Below are positions 44,671 through 52,750 of a DNA stretch of 64,000 nt, one piece after another (position 1 is the first letter of the stretch; the number at the start of each line of letters is the position of its first letter). Below the pieces are notes generated by a model that was not told where the DNA came from, searched no databases, and saw nothing but the letters and a program-made list of their open reading frames with translations. The stretch comes from Vibrio sp. 10N.286.49.B1 (GTDB lineage: Bacteria; Pseudomonadota; Gammaproteobacteria; Enterobacterales; Vibrionaceae). Made by a program: the position numbers and the translations under genes. The stretch lies in the NCBI RefSeq assembly GCF_002873335.1, contig NZ_MCUW01000078.1, forward strand, positions 239,401 through 303,400, written 5' to 3'.

Positions 44671-46342
44671 TCAGTATTAATCCTTTCACTCTTAGTGTTC
44701 GGTAACGCGTATGCAGACGACTGACTAACATGGCCAGCGTAAAAAATAACAATGGAAGTAACGCTTGAAATAGGGCATAGATTGCGGTCACGCGGCGATC
44801 ATAGCCGCTCGATAGCGCGACGGCTTCGGTCGTAATCGTGGAGACTCGACCAGCGCCAAGTACTAGTGTTGGTAAATACTGAGCCAAGCTGACGCTGATG
44901 CCCACCGCCCATGCAAAGACGATTGCCGGCAATAATTGCGGCAGTTTGATATGGAACCATGTGTAAATTGGGCTCTTCCCGAGGCTCAATGACACTTGGG
45001 TGAGTTTATGATTATAGCTTCGCCATGGCCCATCTAAGGCAAGGTAAACGAAAGGAAAAGCAAAAAATACGTGTGACCAACATACCCAGAATCCATAATG
45101 CCCATCACTCACGACCAGCGTCACAATCTGTAACCCAAACAACACACTCAATTGAGGAATAAGCATAGGGATGGCGATGACGAAACCGGGGACTTGCAAT
45201 CGATAACGAAGTCGATATTCATGACCGACAACGGCAAGTATGAGCGCTGTCGTCGATGCGACTAACGCAATCGATAGGCTTTGTGACATGACATCAACGA
45301 CTCCGTGCCATTCATATTCCCAAAATCTCATAGTGAATTGGCTAGGTATGATATCGGGAAAACGCCAACGCTGTGCGAAGGTCCATGTCACGATCAAAGG
45401 CACGATAATCGCAAATAAACTCATGATCGCTAATATAACTAACCTACCAGGGAAACGCGGGGCGCGACGTCCAGAGTACTGCCATTGCTTAAAGCGAATA
45501 CACAGGGCGCGCTCAAGGACCCGAGCAAATGCGATAAGCAGTGAAGCGATCATAAATAAGATGACTGCACCTGCCGATGCCCGTGGTAAGAGATGAAGAT
45601 CGGGATCATTGAACCACTGCCATACTAGGACCGCAAAGGTCGGTGGGTTTGTTGGCCCAAGAACCAGTGCCACGTCGACCACCGACAAGCTGTAGGCGAT
45701 GACGGCCAGCATAGGAAAGCGCATTTTGGTGAACCACTGAGGCAGGATTACTTTCCACCATGTCGCATGGTGGTTATACCCCAAAGCGGAAGAGACCTTA
45801 ATCGTTTCTCTAATTTTAAGTTGTTTTAGTATTGGGATACTCATCAGCAGCAAGAAAGGCACTTCTTTGATCGCCAGCATGAGGGTCAAGCCAATGCCGT
45901 AAGGATCTTTGATTAACCACGCGAGTGAATCATTATTAGGTTGCAGGTTAACCCCAAGCAGCTCGTATACCGCTCGAACGCCAAAACCAGTCGGCGCGAA
46001 GAGGAAAGCAAAGCCAATCGCAAAAGCCACATGCGGCATGGCAAGTAGCGGTGATAACGCTAATTCTAACTTGTTCCAAAAAGGGCGGTTCCAGCACGCT
46101 TCTAAGATGAAAAACGTCAGTAAACACGCAAGATAACTGCTGACTAAGGCGGTCGATACGGTCAATAAAATGGATGTTTCGACGCCTTGCCATGCGAAGA
46201 CTTGGCTAAACCCACTCACGTTAAACTCATTGAGGTTAAGCGGTGGGATGTAACCAAGCGATGCAATAACAACACCGAGTAACCCCGGTATTGTTGGTAA
46301 AATACAGACTACGACTAACACGCCGTACAACAGTCTTAACAT
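44636..46342 (-). CDS. ynjC: ABC transporter double permease (YnjC-like)
   Basis: A 568-residue inner-membrane protein made of two fused permease halves with about twelve membrane helices in all, the ThiP/FbpB type. Two EAA-type loops are visible: TIKVSSALGYNHHATWWKVI in the first half and QVSLSLGKSPIYTWFHIKLP in the second, each with the conserved Gly. It works with YnjB in the periplasm and YnjD inside. It begins six bases after the binding-protein gene. Length and arrangement agree with E. coli YnjC. Confidence 0.88.
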   Translation of the reverse strand: MLRLLYGVLVVVCILPTIPGLLGVVIASLGYIPPLNLNEFNVSGFSQVFAWQGVETSILLTVSTALVSSYLACLLTFFILEACWNRPFWNKLELALSPLLAMPHVAFAIGFAFLFAPTGFGVRAVYELLGVNLQPNNDSLAWLIKDPYGIGLTLMLAIKEVPFLLLMSIPILKQLKIRETIKVSSALGYNHHATWWKVILPQWFTKMRFPMLAVIAYSLSVVDVALVLGPTNPPTFAVLVWQWFNDPDLHLLPRASAGAVILFMIASLLIAFARVLERALCIRFKQWQYSGRRAPRFPGRLVILAIMSLFAIIVPLIVTWTFAQRWRFPDIIPSQFTMRFWEYEWHGVVDVMSQSLSIALVASTTALILAVVGHEYRLRYRLQVPGFVIAIPMLIPQLSVLFGLQIVTLVVSDGHYGFWVCWSHVFFAFPFVYLALDGPWRSYNHKLTQVSLSLGKSPIYTWFHIKLPQLLPAIVFAWAVGISVSLAQYLPTLVLGAGRVSTITTEAVALSSGYDRRVTAIYALFQALLPLLFFTLAMLVSRLHTRYRTLRVKGLILNESLARKPRHP

Positions 46343-46348
46343 GATTAA

Positions 46349-47524
46349 TTAGCTACCATATCGTTTCAGCCATTCTTGCTCGATAGCCGCCTGCCAACTC
46401 GGGTGGGGCTCTGCTACCGACTTGAATGATTGGCTCTTAGCGGCCGATCCGGTTAAGTATTGTTTTTCCAGTACGGATGGGTCTCCCCACACCTTAATGT
46501 CTCCTTTGCGAGATTGAGCTTCTGGACTTAACAGAAAATCAATGGCGACGAGTGCACCTGCCTTTGCATTAGCATTCCATGGTATTGCGAGAAAGTGGAT
46601 GTTAGATAACGCACCACTGTCCAAGGCATAAGCGGCGGTTGAAGCGCTGAGATTGCCATTTTCTTGGGCAGAAAATACTGCATTTGGATTGAACGTAATG
46701 GCGAGGTCGAGCTGCCCGTCATCGAGTAATTGAATTGATTCTGCCGTGCCTGCAGGGAATTGCTTACCGCCACGCCATGCGACTTTGTGAAAGGCATCAA
46801 GGTAGGTCCACAGAGGCTGAGTGACACCGGCAAAGTCAGCTTCAGCCACTGGTTTTGACAGAGATGGGTCATCGTCAGTAAGCTCGATAAGCAGTGATTT
46901 TAAGAAGCTAGTGCCGTGAAACTCAGGAGGTTTGGGATAACTCAGTCTTCCTGGATAAGCTTGCGCATAGCTCAACATTTCCGCATAAGAGGCCGGAGGG
47001 TTTCTAAGCGTTTTGGTATCGTGAATGAACACAAGTTGACCAACCCCCCATGGTGCCTCGTAGCCGTCTGTTGGTACCGAAAAATCAACGTCGATAGGCA
47101 AAGACTTGTCAACATACTGCCAGCTTGGTAATGAATGAGTGAAAGGCCCATTCAGTAATTGGTTTTCCTTCATTGACTTGAAGTTTTCACCGTTGATCCA
47201 CACCATGTCGACACTGCCGTTTTCATTCTTACCTGCTGCTTTTTCTGCTAGCAAACGAGCACTGGTTTCAGCAATATCCGTGACCTTGACGTGATTGAAT
47301 GTGACACCATATTTCTGTTTTATTTCTTTTCCTGCCCATTGCAAGTAGCGGTTTATTTCTTGACTGCCGCCCCAAGCGTGAAAATATACAGTTTGCCCCT
47401 CAGCTTCCTTTAAGACTGCGTTCCAGGCTTCACTTTGAGCGTGTGAATCTTGGGCATAAAGCTGAAACGGAAAAGCACAGGCTAATGAAGTAAGCGCGAG
47501 CGTGCTGAATATTTTTTTATTCAT
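46349..47524 (-). CDS. ynjB: ABC transporter periplasmic binding protein (YnjB-like)
   Basis: A 391-residue binding protein. The signal peptide MNKKIFSTLALTSLACAFPF ends near LYAQD. The mature protein has the class II extracellular binding fold; VYFHAWGGSQEINRYLQW, VDMVWINGENFKSMKEN and EAPWGVGQLVFIHD are typical of YnjB. ATG at 47524 is preferred because GGATGAC lies before it; a second ATG is four codons upstream. It heads the ynjBCDF operon, with its promoter in the large gap to the right. Confidence 0.88.
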   Translation of the reverse strand: MNKKIFSTLALTSLACAFPFQLYAQDSHAQSEAWNAVLKEAEGQTVYFHAWGGSQEINRYLQWAGKEIKQKYGVTFNHVKVTDIAETSARLLAEKAAGKNENGSVDMVWINGENFKSMKENQLLNGPFTHSLPSWQYVDKSLPIDVDFSVPTDGYEAPWGVGQLVFIHDTKTLRNPPASYAEMLSYAQAYPGRLSYPKPPEFHGTSFLKSLLIELTDDDPSLSKPVAEADFAGVTQPLWTYLDAFHKVAWRGGKQFPAGTAESIQLLDDGQLDLAITFNPNAVFSAQENGNLSASTAAYALDSGALSNIHFLAIPWNANAKAGALVAIDFLLSPEAQSRKGDIKVWGDPSVLEKQYLTGSAAKSQSFKSVAEPHPSWQAAIEQEWLKRYGS

Positions 47525-48027
47525 TTTGTCATCCATTGTGAATAGTGTGGCAAACCATGCCGAGTTGTTAATAAAAGATAGTAAAGCTTAGCGTGTGAGA
47601 ATCAATAGTCAGAGTGCTTTGAGCCCAATCAGGGCAAAAAATTTAGTCAAATATCACACCTACGACATTCGACCGGATAAAATTCGAATAAATTTCAATG
47701 ATTTCGATTATTTATTGCTGAAAAGCCTTGGTATTACGTTGCGCAGGGCAAGCGTCCATCATGCTTAGACTCGAATGGGGCAGGGAGTAGGGCGGTGCAG
47801 GCCAGTACAGAGATATCCACTAAGGTAAAGAGGAGGCTGACACGCGCAGGAGAGTGGCAGCGCATTGACGAAAAAGGCAGAGATGATGAAAAGCAAAGCG
47901 TTACGTCTAAACAGGATTAATCGATGCACTCAATTTATCACTGACGTGTAAATTGATGGCTCACTGCCATCTCGCGGGAGCGAAATTCAAGCTGCCAGCG
48001 TCAAGTTGCTCCTCGACACCGACCGAA
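47525..48027. other. Long intergenic region, no gene seen
   Basis: About 500 bases between divergent-side gene ends: the ynjB promoter must lie here, and the gene on the right ends at 48028. The middle part (47740-47880) is unusually purine-rich with many AGG and GGCAG runs on the plus strand. I found no open frame of useful size, tRNA or clear terminator; an RNA element cannot be excluded. Confidence 0.4.
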
Positions 48028-48252
48028 TTAAGCTGACATGAGGAGTTGGTTGATGTGGTCAGTCTTGATGGTTTTGATTGAGCGAGTCAGGTGCCCTTGT
48101 TCGTAAATATTGAGACGAACCTCATCACCCTCCGCGTTGACGTGAGCAGTAGTGAGCTCATCGATGAGCATCTCAATTTGATAAAAACTGAGAGACAGCG
48201 AGCCAATCAGTTGTCCGGTACGACACTGAAGTATTTGGATTCGGTTCTTCAT
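48028..48252 (-). CDS. Small protein of unknown function
   Basis: A 74-residue soluble protein, MKNRIQILQCRTGQLIGSLS and onward, that I do not recognise. The start is chosen for AAAGGA nine bases upstream. It looks like a small mixed alpha/beta fold with no signal peptide. A longer opposite-strand frame (48091-48408) overlaps it, but the minus strand has the better ribosome site and composition. It lies ~100 bases after the gene at 48349-48651, perhaps in one transcript. Confidence 0.5.
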   Translation of the reverse strand: MKNRIQILQCRTGQLIGSLSLSFYQIEMLIDELTTAHVNAEGDEVRLNIYEQGHLTRSIKTIKTDHINQLLMSA

Positions 48253-48348
48253 GCACTCACGTCCTTTCATCTACGTTTTCCTATGTCGATCTACTTATTA
48301 CGTGTGTTACGGGATGAGATATCAGACCGAATGAAGAAAAAAATAATT

Positions 48349-48651
48349 TCACGACTCAAGAAGAGTCAATCCGTTGCGAATGAGTCCTCTACGGACGCTA
48401 TGGCATAATTTCCCAAACCGACGTAACTCTTCAAAGTTTGGCGTAACACCACGTGCCAACGAATGTTCCCAGTAACTGACTTCGGTTTCTACGAGTTCGA
48501 GAAGTTTTTTAGGACACCCAATACACGTGCTGTCTGGGCCACATTTAAATGTTGACTCGTCATAAAGAGGGAGGGTGGATTTAACCTGGTGGATCAAATC
48601 CAGTGTTGCCATCTTTAAATTAGGCTTAGTGGTTTGGGGTTGGATACTCAT
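48349..48651 (-). CDS. Unknown protein with Cys cluster CxxxxxCxxC
   Basis: A 100-residue soluble protein that starts at MSIQPQTTKPNLKM. The central segment FKCGPDSTCIGCPKKLLELV holds three cysteines spaced C-x5-C-x2-C, able to bind a metal or an iron-sulfur cluster together with a further ligand. The rest is helical and charged (WEHSLARGVTPNFEELRRFG), and there is no signal peptide. I do not recognise a named family, but it looks like a conserved Vibrio-type protein. The start is uncertain since no good ribosome site precedes it. Confidence 0.6.
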   Translation of the reverse strand: MSIQPQTTKPNLKMATLDLIHQVKSTLPLYDESTFKCGPDSTCIGCPKKLLELVETEVSYWEHSLARGVTPNFEELRRFGKLCHSVRRGLIRNGLTLLES

Positions 48652-48959
48652 AAGAAGTGCCACCGATAGCATTTGCCGAAAAATGAAAAAAGAAAGCGGC
48701 GATGCTATTACGTATCGGATAAATGCGACATGCCACAAAATGAGTAATCAAACATTAGTTTGATCTGTCTCAATTTTGAGTATCTTGTAAATAACGATGT
48801 TGAGTAGGTTCGATTTTGATTCATTTCAAGCTTCAATAGAATGGTTGCGGAGCGAAACTCGCTCTTTTTACCGGAAATGAATCGGAATACAGGCCCATGT
48901 TGTTAGCAGGGGACAGCTGAGTGATTTAGCATGGTGACAACTCAACGGAGGACAGGTTT
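48652..48959. other. Divergent intergenic region before the GGDEF gene
   Basis: About 300 bases, AT-rich in its first half; it should hold promoters for both directions. GGAGG at 48947-48951 is the ribosome site of the following gene. Nothing else is recognised. Confidence 0.4.
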
Positions 48960-50210
48960 CTGAGTCTAGATAATGCAATTTTCAAACTGTTTGACGTGAC
49001 TCCAATACCAACGATTGTCAGCGATCGTGATGGTAAGCTAGAGTACGTCAATAGAGCCCTACTCAACTTGTTAGGGTATACACTTGAGGAAATATCACGC
49101 CCAGAAATCGTGATTACGCATCAGTCAGACATCGCCTTAAACACCAAGATTCGCATTGAGCTCGAACAAGATCCGGCCAAGCCAATAGAAGTATCTAAGC
49201 GCTACATTCATAAAGATGGTCATACAATCTATGCGATCTTGTGTATCGTGGCTCACCAAGATATTCACGGCGTGACCACTCAATTTATCGCTCAAATCCG
49301 CGACCTATCCCGTGAGCGCCAGTCGCAAGCCGGAGAGGTGTTGCTTGAACAACTCGTACTAAAATCCAATGACGCTATTTATGTCGTCGATCCTTTGACG
49401 GGGCAAATTCTAAACTGCAATGAATTAGCCTACAAACGGCTGGGTTACAGTAAGCTTGAGTTACTGCGGTTGACGGTTCCTGATATCAACCCTTTGTTTG
49501 ATGCCAGTGCTTCATGGGAAGAGCATGTTGTGAAAATGAAACTTGCAAAAAACCAATTTATTGAAGCAACACACAGAAGAAAAGATGGCTCTGAAATACC
49601 CGTGGAGGCGAGTGTCAATCTAGTTGAATATAACAAGGTTGACTACTTATTGGCGATCGTTCGAGATATTTCGGAGCGAAAAGCGCGCGAAATAAAAGTG
49701 ATTGAAGCGCAAAATCTAGATCCGTTAACCAATTTACCCAACCGACGATTGTTGGAGAGCCGGCTTCAACAAATGACGGTTGATAACCAAAATTACGGTC
49801 AGTCGGTGGCGTTCTTGTATCTAGATGTTGATAACTTTAAGATCATCAACGATAAGCATGGTCATGCGATTGGTGACCAAATTTTGGTCGAGCTTGCTCA
49901 GCGGATCCATGACTTTACACGGCAGTCAGATATTATTGCGAGATTAGGAGGGGATGAGTTTCTTGTGGTGATGCGGGGTATAAAAAATCGCCCCCATGCT
50001 GAAAGTATCTCTGAGCATTTGTTACAAGTCTTTTCGCATCCATTTAAGATCCAAGACGTTGAGGACCTTAACGTCAACATGAGTATTGGTGTGACCTTAT
50101 GTAAAGAATCTCAATGGGATTCCTCTGATGCCATCGCCATTGCTGACCGCGCGATGTATCAAGCGAAGACCTACGTTGGCTCCGCGACCTACTTTATGGA
50201 TTATCAGTAA
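48960..50210 (+). CDS. PAS-PAS-GGDEF diguanylate cyclase
   Basis: A soluble protein of about 416 residues with two PAS domains (about 5-125 and 130-245, the second ending LAIVRDISERKARE) and a C-terminal GGDEF domain with an intact active site Gly330-Gly-Asp-Glu-Phe334 (RLGGDEFLV) and DPLTNLPNRRLL. It should make c-di-GMP from two GTP. No RxxD inhibitory site is seen five residues before the motif. The start is set at CTG 48960 because GGAGG lies eight bases before it and translation from there (LSLDNAIFKLFDVTPIPT) completes the first PAS helix; the only usual start downstream is GTG 48996. No membrane helix is present. It is a single gene. Confidence 0.88.
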   Translation: MSLDNAIFKLFDVTPIPTIVSDRDGKLEYVNRALLNLLGYTLEEISRPEIVITHQSDIALNTKIRIELEQDPAKPIEVSKRYIHKDGHTIYAILCIVAHQDIHGVTTQFIAQIRDLSRERQSQAGEVLLEQLVLKSNDAIYVVDPLTGQILNCNELAYKRLGYSKLELLRLTVPDINPLFDASASWEEHVVKMKLAKNQFIEATHRRKDGSEIPVEASVNLVEYNKVDYLLAIVRDISERKAREIKVIEAQNLDPLTNLPNRRLLESRLQQMTVDNQNYGQSVAFLYLDVDNFKIINDKHGHAIGDQILVELAQRIHDFTRQSDIIARLGGDEFLVVMRGIKNRPHAESISEHLLQVFSHPFKIQDVEDLNVNMSIGVTLCKESQWDSSDAIAIADRAMYQAKTYVGSATYFMDYQ

Positions 50211-50492
50211 CAGCCACTGCCTCACCCTTCATGTTGTCCTTCTCGTACTCTCCTGTGATTCGTTACCTACGTTATCTCTCATCGCTTCCCATCGGCGTCA
50301 TTATCTTAAGTTAGCCATGTATTAAATCTTACAAAAAATCCAAGCGAATTCACTGACTTTCATCTAGTTTGAGGGTAGGGGAATCACTTTTTTAGCTCCG
50401 TTCACGATTCGATGAATTGATCCGATGACATAACGATGTCTTTCCTCTATCGAAAGTGAACGGCTGCGTTTGTAAATTAAGGAGCCAGTGGG

Positions 50493-51671
50493 ATGAATAA
50501 ATCATGGTCACTGCTGTTAGCATCTATGACTTTGTGTTCGTCTGCTTACGCTTATGCGTTGGTGACACCTAATCCACCAACATTAAATGCCAAAGGCTAC
50601 GTGTTGATGGATTATCAATCTGGCAGCATCTTGGTATCAGGAAATCAAGATGAGGCCTTGGCACCAGCAAGCCTAACAAAACTGATGACCGCATATGTGG
50701 TTGGTAAAGAAATTGAATCAGGTCGCACAAGTTGGGATAGTCCAGTAGCGGTTAGTGAGAATGCGTGGTCTGTGAAGTTTCCAGATTCATCAAAAATGTT
50801 CATTAAGCCAGGTGACAGTGTCACGGTTGCTGATTTGATGCGTGGACTCATCATACAGTCGGGTAACGACTCGGCGGTAGCACTGGCAGAACACATTGCG
50901 GGAACAGAAAGTGGATTTGTCGCGTTGATGAATCAATGGGCCATCTCGTTGGGTATGGACAAAACCGAGTTTATTAATGCACATGGTTTAGATGGCGACG
51001 GTATTCATACCACCCCACAGAACATGGCCGTTCTAATGAGGCGCATCATCGAAGATGTTCCTGAAGTATACGATCTTTATGCCGAGAAACGTTTTACCTG
51101 GGCGGACATTAAGCAATACAATCGTAATCGATTGTTGTGGGATAATTCTCTCAACGTGGATGGCGGAAAAACGGGCTACACCTCGGAAGCGGGTTACAGC
51201 TTAGTGAGTTCAGCAACACAAGGGCAAATGCGATTAATCTCGGTAGTGATGGGCACACCAAGTACACAGACCCGTGTAGAGGCATCGAGACAGCTGCTTA
51301 ATTACGGTTTTAGGTTCTATGAAACAGAGCAGCTCGCCCTCGCCGATAAAGATGAGAAATCGTTACGAGTCTGGAAGGGGGAAGGAAAACAAATCTCGGT
51401 AGGTTTTGAACAAGATGTCTATGCCACCTATCTTCGTGGCAAAGGAAAACAGCTATCAAAAGACGTCGAGATTTACGCCCCGCTAATTGCGCCTGTTAAA
51501 CAAGGGGACATTGTTGGTAACGTAACGTGGCGAATTGGCAACGATGAGATCATATCGGAACCTTTAGTGGCAAAATCGAGTGTTGAGCAGGGCTCTATCT
51601 TTACTCGTATTATCGATACGGTTGTACTGTGGTTTAAATCTTTGTTTTCAGATGCAAAATCGCTTTGGTAA
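50493..51671 (+). CDS. dacA: D-alanyl-D-alanine carboxypeptidase (PBP5/6 type)
   Basis: A 392-residue penicillin-binding protein that trims the terminal D-Ala of peptidoglycan side chains. The signal peptide (MNKSWSLLLASMTLCSSAYA) is followed by the active-site Ser60-Leu-Thr-Lys63, the Ser123-Gly-Asn125 motif and Lys226-Thr-Gly228. The C-terminal domain ends with an amphipathic helix (FTRIIDTVVLWFKSLFSD) that anchors the enzyme to the outer face of the inner membrane. AAGGAG lies eight bases before the ATG. It is transcribed alone; the vrrA-like RNA runs toward it on the other strand. Confidence 0.95.
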   Translation: MNKSWSLLLASMTLCSSAYAYALVTPNPPTLNAKGYVLMDYQSGSILVSGNQDEALAPASLTKLMTAYVVGKEIESGRTSWDSPVAVSENAWSVKFPDSSKMFIKPGDSVTVADLMRGLIIQSGNDSAVALAEHIAGTESGFVALMNQWAISLGMDKTEFINAHGLDGDGIHTTPQNMAVLMRRIIEDVPEVYDLYAEKRFTWADIKQYNRNRLLWDNSLNVDGGKTGYTSEAGYSLVSSATQGQMRLISVVMGTPSTQTRVEASRQLLNYGFRFYETEQLALADKDEKSLRVWKGEGKQISVGFEQDVYATYLRGKGKQLSKDVEIYAPLIAPVKQGDIVGNVTWRIGNDEIISEPLVAKSSVEQGSIFTRIIDTVVLWFKSLFSDAKSLW

Positions 51672-51697
51672 CGCTAGGTTAAACCGATTTTTGGGGT

Positions 51698-51824
51698 AAA
51701 AAAAAGCCCAAACCAATGGTGGTTTGGGCACATACAAATAGGAGTTTATAAGAAAAAAGCAGCGTTGTAGCCAACAATGAAAAATCAGTGGAGGTGGTAT
51801 CTTGTCGCTACATTACTGACTACC
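51698..51824 (-). ncRNA. vrrA: VrrA-like sigma-E-dependent small RNA
   Basis: The minus strand here ends with a strong terminator, GCCCAAACC-N6-GGTTTGGGC followed by eight T, although no protein gene on that strand ends nearby. About 120 bases upstream of it is a sigma-E-type promoter (51830-51857). This gives a transcript of ~127 bases starting GGTAGTCAG and holding a CCACCTCC stretch able to pair with ribosome-binding sites. In V. cholerae the sRNA VrrA, which lowers outer-membrane proteins such as OmpA, is encoded beside VC1741, the TetR-type gene next to fadE, the same position as here. The assignment rests on position, promoter and terminator; sequence identity was not computed. Confidence 0.72.
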
Positions 51825-51829
51825 TTTAA

Positions 51830-51857
51830 ATAGACCCACCTTTCCAGCGTTAGTTCC
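51830..51857 (-). promoter_or_regulatory. Sigma-E-type promoter of the sRNA
   Basis: On the minus strand: GGAACTA, a 16-base spacer, then TCTAT, close to the envelope-stress consensus GGAACTT-N16-TCtga. The start point would be at about 51824. Confidence 0.68.
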
Positions 51858-51994
51858 CTTCAGTTCGTAAAAAATCCAAATAAATTTCTATCGGTAAATT
51901 CCTAATGTTATTGAGTGTTTTTCTTCTCTGGTCTAACCAGTGTTCAAATATTTGATGTTAATCACTTGTTATGTTGCTGTTGCGGGGTTATATT

Positions 51995-52008
51995 CAAACG
52001 TATGTTTT
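51995..52008. promoter_or_regulatory. PsrA-type operator upstream of psrA
   Basis: CAAAC-GTAT-GTTTT fits the PsrA box known from Pseudomonas ([GC]AAAC-N2-4-GTTT[GC]) with one changed end base. It lies 15 bases before the psrA start, a place suited to autoregulation. A weaker copy, AAAAC-A-GTTTT, is at 52666-52676 upstream of fadE. Confidence 0.55.
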
Positions 52009-52023
52009 ATACGGATGATTGAA

Positions 52024-52647
52024 ATGGCAAAGATAACCACAAAGGACAAAATCTTAGATGTTGCAGAGGTCTTGTTTGCTGAGCAAGGCTTCAATGATAC
52101 GTCTTTGCGCACCATTACGAGTAAAGCGAATGTGAATCTTGCCTCGGTCAATTACCACTTTGGCGACAAAAAAACGTTGGTGAGAGCGGTATTGAACCGT
52201 TACTTGGAAGCGTTCATGCCCGCGGTTGAAAGTGCCTTGTATGAACTTAACGATCGAGAGTCTCATTCGATGGAAGATGTTTTCAAAGCACTTAAAAAGC
52301 CGTTGTTAAGTTTGAATCAAGTGAAGCCTAACGGTGCGAGTCGGTTCATGCTTTTGGTCGGTCGAGGCTATACCGACGTACAAGGACACTTACGCTGGTT
52401 CATTACAACGCGATACACAGAAACGTTAGCCATGTTTACGCAAGCGGTTCTCAAGGCCAACACAAACCTTACGCCGGAAACGCTATTTTGGCGCTTGCAC
52501 TTCACATTAGGAACTTGTGTTTTCACCATGGCTTCTAGCCAAGCACTATCAGAAATTGCCTATAGCTCGTTTAAGCGAGATGTCGATGCCGAGGTGATTA
52601 TTGACCAAATTATTCCTTATCTTTCCGCAGGGGTGGCTGCAGATTAA
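52024..52647 (+). CDS. psrA: TetR family regulator, PsrA-like
   Basis: A 207-residue TetR-type repressor. The N-terminal HTH is LRTITSKANVNLASVNYHFGDKK, with the recognition helix typical of fatty-acid-responsive PsrA proteins; the C-terminal part is the ligand-binding and dimer domain. The start MAKITTKDKILDVAEVLF is the normal N-terminus. It lies just upstream of fadE on the same strand, as VC1741 does beside VC1740 in V. cholerae, where the product binds long-chain fatty acids. A matching operator precedes it. It probably controls itself and fadE. Confidence 0.85.
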   Translation: MAKITTKDKILDVAEVLFAEQGFNDTSLRTITSKANVNLASVNYHFGDKKTLVRAVLNRYLEAFMPAVESALYELNDRESHSMEDVFKALKKPLLSLNQVKPNGASRFMLLVGRGYTDVQGHLRWFITTRYTETLAMFTQAVLKANTNLTPETLFWRLHFTLGTCVFTMASSQALSEIAYSSFKRDVDAEVIIDQIIPYLSAGVAAD

Positions 52648-52750
52648 CCTCGGTTAAGTTAAGCGAAAACAGTTTTACTCTATACAACGACTAGAAATTT
52701 ATAACGACTAAAAATAACAAAAACGTATTGTGAACAAAAGGATAGGTAAC

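Noticed and set aside
47740..47880. Purine-rich stretch considered as a c-di-GMP riboswitch
   Set aside because: The conserved GEMM motif and tetraloop-receptor parts could not be found.
48091..48408. 105-residue plus-strand frame overlapping two small minus-strand genes
   Set aside because: The minus-strand genes have better ribosome sites and protein-like composition; this frame looks like their shadow.
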